Source of the DNA: a virus | IMG/VR virus record: IMGVR_UViG_3300034375_002930 | Location: 1 to 21,029 of that record | Direction: 5' to 3' (one strand) | Length of the DNA stretch: 21,029 bases | Shown: positions 1 through 5,995 of the stretch, piece by piece | Layout: each line of letters begins with the position of its first letter | How positions within the stretch are numbered: the first letter of the stretch is position 1 | Translations under genes and position numbers: made by a program | Notes under the pieces: generated by a model | Databases searched by the model: none | What the model was told of the DNA's origin: nothing | Seen by the model: the letters and a program-made list of their open reading frames with translations, nothing else

Positions 1-1
1 T

Positions 2-673
2 CAGGCTGAAGCCAAAGCTATCCGCGAACTAAAACGCGACGTTGAAGCAACTATTGCTGGTGTTCAAGACTCCGCTACAGAAAACGGTGCTGGCACAGCC
101 AACGCACTTCGTGGACTTGGCAAATGGCTTGAATCAACAGCAGACACAGGTGGAGCAGGTGCTCCCGCTGATGTTCCTGCTGCGTTCCGCACTCCTGCTG
201 GAAGCATCATCAATGGCGCAACTGTATCAGAATCAGCCTTCAACACCTTGATTTCTTCGATCTTCAAGGTTACTGGTTCTACAAGCAATCTTATGCTTGT
301 TGCTGATACTGAGCTTCGTCGTCAAATTGCTGACTACGCACGCACAGCAGCCTCGGCTACTGACAATGTTCGTTCGGTTAACTACGATGGTAACAGCGGT
401 AGCATCAAGCTATCTGTTGACCTCTATGAGTCCGACCACGGTGTTGTTTCTATTGTAAACGGTAATCCTGACTGTATGCCAACTATGGCTGGTACAGATG
501 GAATCGCTGGTTACCTCGTCAACCCAGAATACTACGGTGTTCACGAGCTTATCCCAATGGGAAGCACTCGTCTACCAAATCTTGGTGGTGGTGAGCGTGG
601 TTTCGTTGATTGTGCTTTGACCCTCGGTGTATACCACCCTGGTGCTCACGGTAAGATCGTTGACCCTTCATAA
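2..673 (+). CDS. Major capsid protein, SU10-type (DUF5309-like), C-terminal part
   Basis: The reading frame is open from the left edge; only the last 223 residues are present and the start lies outside the window. It would form the icosahedral shell (HK97 fold). The visible part starts with a helical stretch containing KRDVEATIAGVQDSA, followed by a GLGKWLES segment. This matches my memory of the DUF5309/SU10 major head protein family, where a 'KR.VE..I' helix precedes a 'GGL..W' segment. Later segments (LMLVADTELRRQI, DLYESDHGVVSIV, HELIPMGSTRLPNLG) fit the beta-rich A and P domains of that family. An ATG at 248 is internal to this frame and is not the real start. The gene is followed after 23 nt by a small structural gene with a good ribosome binding site, and both end at a strong terminator. 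The family call is from recognition and could be checked by a profile search. Confidence 0.85.
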   Translation, partial: QAEAKAIRELKRDVEATIAGVQDSATENGAGTANALRGLGKWLESTADTGGAGAPADVPAAFRTPAGSIINGATVSESAFNTLISSIFKVTGSTSNLMLVADTELRRQIADYARTAASATDNVRSVNYDGNSGSIKLSVDLYESDHGVVSIVNGNPDCMPTMAGTDGIAGYLVNPEYYGVHELIPMGSTRLPNLGGGERGFVDCALTLGVYHPGAHGKIVDPS

Positions 674-680
674 TTAACTA

Positions 681-686
681 AAGGAG
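681..686 (+). promoter_or_regulatory. Shine-Dalgarno site of the small structural gene at 697
   Basis: AAGGAG lies 10 nt upstream of the ATG at 697. It is notable because most other genes in the window lack such a site, which suggests strong translation of the capsid-associated product that follows. Confidence 0.7.
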
Positions 687-696
687 ATATAATAAT

Positions 697-1137
697 ATGT
701 CACGTTTAACTGTAAATGAAGCCGGAACATCTGGCTACACAGACGAAATCAAACTCAGCCCTAGTGACTTCACAACTGCCGCTGGAAATACAACCACACA
801 GGTTCTTATTCCAGTCAAAGAAGGTGATGTCATCGAAGGTGCTGCACTTAACATTACTGAAGCGTTCAGCGTTTCTTCCAATGTTAAAGTTGGTTACGAT
901 GCAACTGTAACAGCAGGTTCTGCTGTAACGGAAGCATTCATCCTGAACTCAAATGCTAATACTGCACAAATCAAAGTTGACACTGGTTCAGCTCTTGATG
1001 ATGGTGGTGACGCAAACAACACTAAAGTTGTAGCTGCTGCTGACGGTAACATCACTGTTATCGCTGCAAGCGCACTCGACGTAAGCACAAGTGGAGAGAT
1101 GACTCTCTTACTTCGCATCCGTCGTTTGAGCTTCTAA
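697..1137 (+). CDS. Small virion protein following the capsid gene (decoration or head-fibre candidate)
   Basis: This 146-residue protein follows the major capsid gene directly. It is rich in Thr, Ala, Val, Asn and Asp and is predicted to be mostly beta: alternating segments such as TTQVLIPVKEGDVIEGAAL and a C-terminal TLLLRIRRLSF. Composition, size and position fit a capsid decoration or head-fibre protein, as is usual for the gene right after the capsid gene in many tailed phages. No catalytic motif or signal peptide is visible. It has the best ribosome binding site in the window and is followed by a strong terminator, so capsid protein and this protein would be the end of a highly expressed transcript. 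The decoration role is inferred from context; I do not recognise a named family. Confidence 0.6.
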   Translation: MSRLTVNEAGTSGYTDEIKLSPSDFTTAAGNTTTQVLIPVKEGDVIEGAALNITEAFSVSSNVKVGYDATVTAGSAVTEAFILNSNANTAQIKVDTGSALDDGGDANNTKVVAAADGNITVIAASALDVSTSGEMTLLLRIRRLSF

Positions 1138-1150
1138 TTAAATACTGGTT

Positions 1151-1177
1151 GGGGGGCGCAAGCCCCCCGCCTTTTTT
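1151..1177 (+). terminator. Rho-independent terminator after the capsid operon
   Basis: A perfect 7-bp G/C stem (1151-1157 with 1162-1168) is closed by a GCAA tetraloop. A run of six T follows at 1172-1177. This is an almost ideal intrinsic terminator, placed 13 nt after the stop of the gene at 697-1137. Confidence 0.92.
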
Positions 1178-1180
1178 AAT

Positions 1181-1489
1181 ATGGATATAATCATTCCTAA
1201 TCTAAAACGATACTCCGATGGCGAGATTGATCGTGCCTTCATGAAGGAGATTCAAAACGGCTTTAAGCTGGAGAAAGAGACAGAAGAAAAGAGGGTTGCA
1301 CAGGCAGCCAAAGAAGCCCAACACCTAAAGGGGACTACACACCCTACGCTTGGCAAACCAGTTGCAACTATTCCCGCGAGAGAATTTTTCCGACTCACAC
1401 AGAAGTATGGTCAAGAGACCGTGCATTCTAAAGAATTTTTAAAGTATTACAACAAGAAGTTCCCAGAACTTACCCCAAATAAAATCTAA
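1181..1489 (+). CDS. Hypothetical protein, 102 aa
   Basis: This small charged protein is probably helical in its first half (many Glu, Lys, Gln and Ala between residues 20 and 50). Its C-terminal half contains PAREFFRLTQKYGQ and KEFLKYYNKKFP, which suggest amphipathic helices. The ATG at 1181 lies only 3 nt after the T-run of the terminator, so this gene needs transcription from readthrough or an internal promoter. No ribosome binding site is seen. Its stop overlaps the ATG of the next gene (TAATG at 1487-1491), implying translational coupling to the adaptor-like gene. I do not recognise the family. The position between capsid and adaptor genes suggests a head-completion or assembly role, but that is inference only. 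Confidence 0.7.
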   Translation: MDIIIPNLKRYSDGEIDRAFMKEIQNGFKLEKETEEKRVAQAAKEAQHLKGTTHPTLGKPVATIPAREFFRLTQKYGQETVHSKEFLKYYNKKFPELTPNKI

Positions 1490-2499
1490 TGCAGACTAGA
1501 ACTTACGGTGAACTTTTTAAGACAGCATCAGCCCTCATAGGAACTGGTGGTCAACTAGCAGTAGGTGAGCAAGACCAGTTGCGTCACTTCATTAACCGTA
1601 GGTTCCAACAGGCGTTTGACGAAAGTCCAGTATGGCCCAGGTATCTAGTTAGCTCAGAAGCCCGTGATATCATTTCTTTGAATATCAGTGGTCTAGGTGC
1701 GGGAAGTGCAACGAATTTTTCAACTGTTACCAATGGAAATTACATTTTACTTGGTCAAGATGCTGGAACGTCTGGGGCAGTTGCTGGAACTAATGTTTAT
1801 TATAATCCCGCTGCTGGAACTAGAGATTCCGATGAAATAACTGACTCTACCGTCATATATAAAAGGACTAGCACAAACCGATGGGAAGTTGAGGAAGGAA
1901 CTGATGTTGACCTAACTGGAGGTGTAATTGCTGTAAATGCAGGTGTAGGTTCCGCGGTTTTAGTTGAGGCTGATAGTCAAAAAAAAGATAACCCATCTGA
2001 GGTTATTACGTGGACGTTAACAACTGCCAAGGTATCTGGCACTCCATTGGTCGTAGATAAACAACTCATTCCCTATGCTCAAACAGGCAGGGATTCCATT
2101 GGTGATTTCAATCGCATTCACCGCAAGCAAGCATTTATGAATAACTCCTCTATGGAATATGATTTCTTTGTAGATTTTGATGGAGCCAACATTTTAAACA
2201 TTGCTAACTCTACTGACAATGAAGCATTTGTTTCCTACAAGAAGCAGTTTACTCCCTATACAATTACTTCTGAATACTACGATTCAACACTAGAGGTTCC
2301 AGGTGAGTTCTTCAATTACATTGCTCACGCTGTGTATGCTGACTTCCTACGGGTTCAGAACAGACAGGAGCAAGCCCTAGCCGAAGAGCAGGTGGCTCAG
2401 ACCTACCTAGCCTTGGAGCTAGAGAAGATTGACATTCGATCCAACAACAACACAATTAACAAGAGATTTTCCACATACGTAAATCGGCAATCCCGATAG
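1489..2499 (+). CDS. Head-tail adaptor-like virion protein
   Basis: The 336-residue product has a helical N-terminus (about residues 1-50, with QDQLRHFINRRFQQAFDESP followed by WPRY). This resembles the start of podovirus head-tail connector or adaptor proteins, which often read 'L..FLNRRY..AWE...WPE'. The middle (about 60-220) is a Thr/Asn/Gly-rich beta region. The end (about 275-330) is helical again, with YADFLRVQNRQEQALAEEQV and a basic tail, again as in adaptor families. It would sit on the portal ring and connect it to the tail nozzle. The start codon overlaps the stop of the previous gene. It is longer than simple adaptors, the excess being the central beta region, which may be an inserted domain. 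The role is inferred from these resemblances and from gene order. Confidence 0.6.
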   Translation: MQTRTYGELFKTASALIGTGGQLAVGEQDQLRHFINRRFQQAFDESPVWPRYLVSSEARDIISLNISGLGAGSATNFSTVTNGNYILLGQDAGTSGAVAGTNVYYNPAAGTRDSDEITDSTVIYKRTSTNRWEVEEGTDVDLTGGVIAVNAGVGSAVLVEADSQKKDNPSEVITWTLTTAKVSGTPLVVDKQLIPYAQTGRDSIGDFNRIHRKQAFMNNSSMEYDFFVDFDGANILNIANSTDNEAFVSYKKQFTPYTITSEYYDSTLEVPGEFFNYIAHAVYADFLRVQNRQEQALAEEQVAQTYLALELEKIDIRSNNNTINKRFSTYVNRQSR

Positions 2500-2509
2500 T
2501 AACCCCCTG

Positions 2510-2518
2510 TGATATAAT
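2510..2518 (+). promoter_or_regulatory. Candidate extended -10 promoter element
   Basis: TGATATAAT (TG, one base, then a perfect TATAAT) lies in the 27-nt gap before the ATG at 2527. There is no good -35 hexamer at the right distance, so this would be an extended -10 promoter. The gap has no ribosome binding site. Evidence is only the match to the sigma-70 consensus. Confidence 0.4.
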
Positions 2519-2526
2519 ACACAATT

Positions 2527-2781
2527 ATGGCAAGTTCACGAAATAACGCACTGGAGTTTAGCTCCGCAGGTTCCATCATTCTCAGCGGGGCTGCAACGTC
2601 AAGTGGTAGCTTTGGTGCTATTCAATTCCTAAAGGATTCCACTCTTAGCGGAACACTAACTGCTACCAATGTTTCTGGTTCAGCTAGTTTGCTGACAACA
2701 TTTGGTGCTGGAACAATTATCTATGGTAACTTTACTACTGTTCAAATAAGCAGTGGTCTAGTAGCACTACACAGGGTCTAA
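2527..2781 (+). CDS. Small Ser/Gly/Thr-rich structural protein, 84 aa
   Basis: A short protein made of alternating hydrophobic and Ser/Thr/Gly residues (for example GSIILSGAATSSGSFGAIQF and TIIYGNFTTVQISSG), which suggests a beta-strand-rich, fibre-like or decoration-like fold. It has no signal peptide or catalytic motif. It lies between the adaptor-like gene and the adhesin gene and ends 1 nt before the ATG of the latter, so the two are probably co-translated. A role as a virion surface or fibre-trimerising protein is plausible but unproven; I do not recognise a named family. Confidence 0.6.
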   Translation: MASSRNNALEFSSAGSIILSGAATSSGSFGAIQFLKDSTLSGTLTATNVSGSASLLTTFGAGTIIYGNFTTVQISSGLVALHRV

Positions 2782-2782
2782 T

Positions 2783-3598
2783 ATGCACGTTAGCCTTGAT
2801 TCAGCACTGGGTCGCCAGCGTAGGCTGAACTCGGTGGGCGAGAGCGTCCTGCAGATTGCTCCTAACGCTGCGGCGGCATACAGCCTCCGTAGTTTAACTG
2901 GTGGTGACCCCACGGTTGTGCGTGTGCGCAGGGACACAGATGGTGGTGCAGGAGATAATGATGAGCAAGATTTTACGGCTTCTGAGGTATCTTCTGGGGC
3001 TTTAGTTGACTTTGTTGGTTCTGGTAATGACGGCTTTGTAGAGACTTGGTATGACCAGTCAGGTAACAGCAAGGATGCTACACAGGCAACTGCTGGAAGC
3101 CAACCTAAGATTGTTGATGAAGGTGTTTTGGTAACGGACTCATCTGGTAATCCAGCACTTGTTGGAGACGGGACAGACGACACGCTATTTAACTCAACGC
3201 TCACCACAGAGCTAGATAATTCTGATTTGTTGGTTACCGCCGCCTATAAAGATGATTTGGATATGGGTATTGATGGTGGAGTTCCTAGGTTTTATTTACG
3301 AAGTGCGAATTTTAGTTATAATGCCAATAACATAATAAACTACACTCCTCAAACGGGTAGAAAAATTTTATCGTTTCAAGTGGTGGGAGATACCCAAGAA
3401 GTTTTTGGGAACGGAACATCACTAGGAACAGCATCTGAGCCTCAATCTAACATTGATGGAAATATGTTTAATGTTATGCGAGCGGGAGGTGCTTTTTCTA
3501 GCGGACCCTTAATGGAGGTTCTTGTTTATAACTCTAACCAGTCGGCAACTCGCACAGCCATCGAATCTAACATTAACGGTCATTACTCAATATTCTAA
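2783..3598 (+). CDS. Adhesin-like protein with arabinofuranosidase-B-like/LamG-like fold
   Basis: The 271-residue product contains AAYSLRSLTGGDPTVVRVRR (about residues 31-50) and WYDQSGNSKDATQ (about 89-101), then an N-P-A-L-x-G-D-G-T-D-D segment (about 123-133). This order is what I recall for the catalytic-type domain of alpha-L-arabinofuranosidase B (ArabFuran-catal, a concanavalin-like beta sandwich), a domain also found in phage virion proteins. The C-terminus (EVLVYNSNQSATRTAIESNI) resembles the end of LamG/concanavalin-like domains. The likely role is binding, and possibly trimming, of host surface glycans. It lies among virion genes directly after a small beta-rich protein and overlaps the next start codon (TAATG). 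Whether catalytic acids are retained cannot be judged by eye. Confidence 0.6.
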   Translation: MHVSLDSALGRQRRLNSVGESVLQIAPNAAAAYSLRSLTGGDPTVVRVRRDTDGGAGDNDEQDFTASEVSSGALVDFVGSGNDGFVETWYDQSGNSKDATQATAGSQPKIVDEGVLVTDSSGNPALVGDGTDDTLFNSTLTTELDNSDLLVTAAYKDDLDMGIDGGVPRFYLRSANFSYNANNIINYTPQTGRKILSFQVVGDTQEVFGNGTSLGTASEPQSNIDGNMFNVMRAGGAFSSGPLMEVLVYNSNQSATRTAIESNINGHYSIF

Positions 3599-3840
3599 TG
3601 CTCTATCTAATATACGCAAGCAAGGAGGCCGCCATTGAGCGAGCCGACGAAGAAGGTAAGGAGATTGGTTTTGATTACTGGGTCGAGGACAATGGTCAAG
3701 GCACACGCTGGCTCACCTACCCGGACGAAACCATTGACCATATGTGGGCATTGGACGTAACTGACTACGACCTGGACGAGTCCGAGAAGTCATCAACTGT
3801 TGATCACTACACACCCCTACCTGATCCTGAAGACGACTAA
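3598..3840 (+). CDS. Small acidic hypothetical protein, 80 aa
   Basis: This short protein starts at the ATG that overlaps the stop of the adhesin gene. It is strongly acidic, especially in the last 30 residues (LDESEKSSTVDHYTPLPDPE then two Asp). Segments such as YWVEDNGQGTRWLTYPDE look like a compact beta domain. No known motif is recognised. Tight coupling to the adhesin suggests it acts with the virion proteins, for example as a chaperone or minor component, but that is conjecture. Confidence 0.6.
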   Translation: MLYLIYASKEAAIERADEEGKEIGFDYWVEDNGQGTRWLTYPDETIDHMWALDVTDYDLDESEKSSTVDHYTPLPDPEDD

Positions 3841-3845
3841 ATGCT

Positions 3846-4013
3846 ATGGAAGACATTATATACAAATCAACAATCGGAACAGGAGGATTTATCGCGACAA
3901 TTGAATTAGCCCCTATTAACGAACTACTTGGTTTCTGCGTAGGCCTAGCAACCTTTATCTATATGACTGCCTCTGCGGTCAAGGTAATCAAAGAACTCAG
4001 AAAGAAAAAATGA
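3846..4013 (+). CDS. 55-aa membrane protein, holin candidate
   Basis: This ORF begins 5 nt after the preceding stop and ends in an ATGA overlap with the next gene (ATG at 4010, TGA at 4011-4013). The 55-residue product has a short charged N-terminus, a hydrophobic segment (about residues 27-46, LLGFCVGLATFIYMTASAV) and a basic C-terminus ending LRKKK. One or two membrane passes with a Lys/Arg tail are typical of small phage holins such as the T7 class II type. An alternative ATG at 3841 opens only a 22-codon frame and is less likely. The tight coupling to the following membrane protein supports a lysis role for both. I infer function from topology, not from sequence identity. Confidence 0.55.
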   Translation: MEDIIYKSTIGTGGFIATIELAPINELLGFCVGLATFIYMTASAVKVIKELRKKK

Positions 4014-4408
4014 CACCAGAACTTATAGCAATGCTCGGAGGAGGAATCAGTGGTTTCGTAATGAAGCTGATTGGCACACAGATGGAGAGTCAGGCTCGCC
4101 AGTTCGAGCGTATGATTACGTCCCAGCAAGCAGCGGATACATCTGCTGATGCAGCGGCAAAACGTGATGGTGGTGTGTTGGTTCGTAGGTTCCTTGTTGC
4201 ATCCACCGTCTTTGCCATTGTAATAGCCCCATTCGTCTTTGCGTGGACTGACGTAGGGGTAACCATAGGTAGAGAGACAAGCGGCTTTCTAGGGCTATTC
4301 AAGAGCCTTAAATGGGACACCGTGCAGGGCTTCGTTATTTTACCAGAAATTAGGCAAACTGCCTTAGCCATCGTAGGGTTCTACTTTGGTTCATCTCAAA
4401 TCAAATAA
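4010..4408 (+). CDS. Membrane protein, 3-TM holin-like
   Basis: The 132-residue product has a hydrophobic N-terminal stretch (about 4-21), an amphipathic Gln/Ala-rich linker (25-52), a clear transmembrane segment (about 61-79, FLVASTVFAIVIAPFVFAW) and a second one near the end (about 108-127, ending IVGFYFGSSQIK). This layout, with an Arg-Arg before the first strong TM and a 'GFYFG' ending, resembles the three-TM holins known from gene-transfer agents and many phages. Its start overlaps the stop of the 55-aa membrane protein. No endolysin is recognisable next to it, so this pair may be the membrane part of a lysis cassette whose muralytic enzyme lies elsewhere. The alternative is a membrane protein with another function. 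Confidence 0.55.
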   Translation: MTPELIAMLGGGISGFVMKLIGTQMESQARQFERMITSQQAADTSADAAAKRDGGVLVRRFLVASTVFAIVIAPFVFAWTDVGVTIGRETSGFLGLFKSLKWDTVQGFVILPEIRQTALAIVGFYFGSSQIK

Positions 4409-4413
4409 TAATT

Positions 4414-4653
4414 ATGAACGATAAAGATAAAAGCTCTGTTGAAAAGCGTAGCTTCGGCGAGAAATTTAAACGCAAAGTATTGGGATTGGGTAGACCGTTG
4501 ACTATAAAAGAAAGAATGGAGGTAGAGCGACTCAGAGCAGAATTGAAATTAGACAAGATGCCTGAAAAATACGTAATGTCCGAGGAAACATTTAAAGAAA
4601 GACAAGCGGCAAGACGTAAAATTCAAACAATTGATAGATATTTAAATAAATAA
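4414..4653 (+). CDS. Small basic helical protein, 79 aa
   Basis: First gene of a run of small basic genes. It is rich in Lys, Arg and Glu and probably entirely helical, for example KERMEVERLRAELKLDKMPE and RQAARRKIQTIDRYLNK. No Cys or membrane segment. It has no ribosome binding site; the ATG is preceded by TAATAATT. I do not recognise the family. It could bind nucleic acid or other virion proteins. Confidence 0.6.
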   Translation: MNDKDKSSVEKRSFGEKFKRKVLGLGRPLTIKERMEVERLRAELKLDKMPEKYVMSEETFKERQAARRKIQTIDRYLNK

Positions 4654-4655
4654 TT

Positions 4656-4718
4656 ATGTACGGAAAAAAACCAAAAGTTAAAAGACCTGTTAAAAAAACA
4701 ACTAAAAAGAAATACTAG
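4656..4718 (+). CDS. 20-aa lysine-rich micropeptide
   Basis: An ATG 2 nt after the previous stop opens a 20-codon frame encoding MYGKKPKVKRPVKKTTKKKY. Eleven of the 20 residues are Lys or Arg. It ends 2 nt before the next ATG, so spacing is exactly that of a real gene in this compact operon. The peptide resembles tiny Lys-rich peptides I have seen in marine phage genomes near virion genes. Alone it would be weak evidence, but the neighbouring small genes are also strongly basic. It might condense DNA or be a vestigial tail of such a gene. Confidence 0.45.
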   Translation: MYGKKPKVKRPVKKTTKKKY

Positions 4719-4720
4719 TA

Positions 4721-4888
4721 ATGAAAGGCGTTAAGCACTACAAGAGGGACGGCAGTTTACATAAAGGCACATCTCACAAGATGCCCAACGGAAGTCTGCA
4801 TACCAACAAGTCACACACCAAGACCAGCGTAAAGTTGTTTCATTTCAAGGACTTGAGTAAAACAGCTAAAGCTAAAGCCAATGCCTAA
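4721..4888 (+). CDS. 55-aa basic His/Lys-rich small protein
   Basis: This ORF starts at ATG 4721, 2 nt after the previous stop, and overlaps the next ATG at 4881. The product has two similar halves: YKRDGSLHKGTSHKMPNG and then GSLHTNKSHTKTSVKLF, so a short 'DG/NGSLH-K-SHK' unit appears to be repeated. It is rich in His, Lys and Ser. The protein end is KDLSKTAKAKANA. I recall similar small proteins in marine phages without assigned function. The internal repeat and His/Lys content suggest a small nucleic-acid- or metal-binding peptide, but this is inference. Confidence 0.6.
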   Translation: MKGVKHYKRDGSLHKGTSHKMPNGSLHTNKSHTKTSVKLFHFKDLSKTAKAKANA

Positions 4889-5051
4889 GAAAGCAAAGAG
4901 TGGAGGTAAGATATGCCCGGAAGGTAAAGCCTGGGCTAGACGGACGTTTGATACGTATCCATCCGCTTATGCTAATATGGCTGCATCCAAGTATTGCAAG
5001 GACCCTAACTACGCTAAGAAATCAAAGAGTGCTAAACGTAAAAGAACATAA
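4881..5051 (+). CDS. 56-aa basic two-cysteine small protein
   Basis: The ATG at 4881 lies inside the last codons of the preceding gene (8-nt overlap), and its own stop overlaps the ATG of the following gene (TAATG at 5049-5053). The product has a basic N-terminus, Cys12 in KICPEGKAWARR, a central segment FDTYPSAYANMAASKYCKDP with Cys39, and a basic tail (KKSKSAKRKRT). The central block is one I remember from several marine phage genomes as a conserved hypothetical. Two Cys per chain could form a disulphide or, in a dimer, a metal site. Overlapping starts and stops with both neighbours strongly support that it is real. Confidence 0.65.
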   Translation: MPKKAKSGGKICPEGKAWARRTFDTYPSAYANMAASKYCKDPNYAKKSKSAKRKRT

Positions 5052-5293
5052 TGGGCCAGCTAGAACAATGGAGAAAGCAGAACTGGGTAAGGATCGGAAC
5101 TGATGGATCTATCAAAGGACCTTGCGGAACGTCGAAGGATAAGAAGAACCCTGACCGTTGCCTCCCTAAAAGAAAGGCTCTTAGTCTTACGAAAGCAGAG
5201 AGAGCTAGCACAGCTAGAAAAAAGAAAGCAGCAGGAGCCAAAGGAAGAACAGTCGTAGCAAATACACCTAAAGCAAAAGTAAAAAGCAAATGA
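5051..5293 (+). CDS. 80-aa basic two-cysteine small protein
   Basis: The product begins MGQLEQWRKQNWVRIGTDG, followed by a block KGPCGTSKDKKNPDRCLPKR with Cys25 and Cys37, a helix LTKAERASTARKKKAAG, and a disordered basic tail. 23 of 80 residues are Lys or Arg. The Cys-containing block is one I recognise as conserved in phage small proteins, usually annotated as hypothetical. The gene overlaps both neighbours (TAATG upstream, ATGA downstream), so it is part of one coupled operon of small basic proteins. A nucleic-acid-binding or packaged role is plausible; there is no direct evidence of function. Confidence 0.65.
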   Translation: MGQLEQWRKQNWVRIGTDGSIKGPCGTSKDKKNPDRCLPKRKALSLTKAERASTARKKKAAGAKGRTVVANTPKAKVKSK

Positions 5294-5526
5294 GGAAGGA
5301 ACACAAAAGCGAAAAGGGAGGACTCACAGCAGCTGGTCGTGCCTACTTCAAGCGCAAGACGGGTGCTAACCTCAAGGCTCCGGTCACGGAATCCAAGCCA
5401 AAGGGTAAGAAGCTAGCAAGAAAGAAATCATTTTGTGCCAGAATGTCTGGCGTTAAGGGTCCAATGAAGGATTCAAAAGGAAGACCAACACGGAAGGCTC
5501 TAGCCTTGAAGCGTTGGAAATGTTAA
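5290..5526 (+). CDS. 78-aa basic protein, DUF6321-like
   Basis: The product reads GGLTAAGRAYFKRKTGANLK (residues 10-29), a linker, KKSFCARMSGVKGPMKD (45-61) and a terminal GRPTRKALALKRWKC. The order of blocks, with Cys49 and a C-terminal Cys78, matches my memory of DUF6321, a small phage domain of unknown function. About a third of residues are Lys or Arg. The ATG overlaps the stop of the previous gene by 4 nt. It is the best recognised member of the small basic gene run. No enzymatic motif is visible; a role in DNA condensation, packaging or head morphogenesis is only a guess from charge and position. Confidence 0.7.
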   Translation: MRKEHKSEKGGLTAAGRAYFKRKTGANLKAPVTESKPKGKKLARKKSFCARMSGVKGPMKDSKGRPTRKALALKRWKC

Positions 5527-5542
5527 ATTAATAATCAATACA

Positions 5543-5992
5543 ATGCCAAATCAATCCAAAAGAAAAATCAGTGGTCCTAGCTTTGGGCGTATGGACCGTC
5601 AGAAAAACATGAAGCGCGTAAAAGCGTTGCGTGACTCCGGGCAATTAAAAAGAGACAACCCTCTTTCTAAATTACACAATTCTATAAAAGGAGCCTTAGG
5701 TTCCTTGAGCAGAAAAACAGATTCAAGTGCAACTAGGGTAATACAGGGTCCAAAGGTAAAACAACTCTCACCTCCAACTGCACAACAAGCGGCCAACAAG
5801 TTAATTAAAACTGGTCAAGGTGCGGTAAAGAAAACAACACCTAGTCGGCCTGTAAATTCTAACTCCAAAGATGCTCAGTATACTGCCAAGCAACGTGAAG
5901 ACCTAGCTCGACTGGATAAAATCAGCCCTGGGTTAGCAAAAAGAAAACGAGCAAGACTTGACGCTCTATTGAAGCGTTCCGCAGCTAAATAA
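5543..5992 (+). CDS. Basic, probably disordered protein, 149 aa
   Basis: This is the largest of the small basic genes. Long stretches are rich in Lys, Arg, Ser, Gln and Pro and look disordered (for example RKTDSSATRVIQGPKVKQLS). The C-terminal 40 residues are a likely helix (KQREDLARLDKISPGLAKRK and following). There is no Cys and no membrane segment. The preceding 16 nt have no ribosome binding site. It ends 3 nt before the tail gene at 5996. I do not recognise the family. It could be a scaffolding-like or DNA-binding virion protein. Confidence 0.6.
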   Translation: MPNQSKRKISGPSFGRMDRQKNMKRVKALRDSGQLKRDNPLSKLHNSIKGALGSLSRKTDSSATRVIQGPKVKQLSPPTAQQAANKLIKTGQGAVKKTTPSRPVNSNSKDAQYTAKQREDLARLDKISPGLAKRKRARLDALLKRSAAK

Positions 5993-5995
5993 TTA

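Noticed and set aside
1148-1180. CRISPR or other repeat arrays anywhere in the window
   Set aside because: The only dense G/C element here is the single terminator hairpin; no regularly spaced direct repeats with unique spacers were seen elsewhere.
2767-3207. 146-codon minus-strand ORF over the adhesin gene
   Set aside because: Low-complexity Ser/Pro/Val composition, opposite to the operon and without any family resemblance; a shadow ORF.
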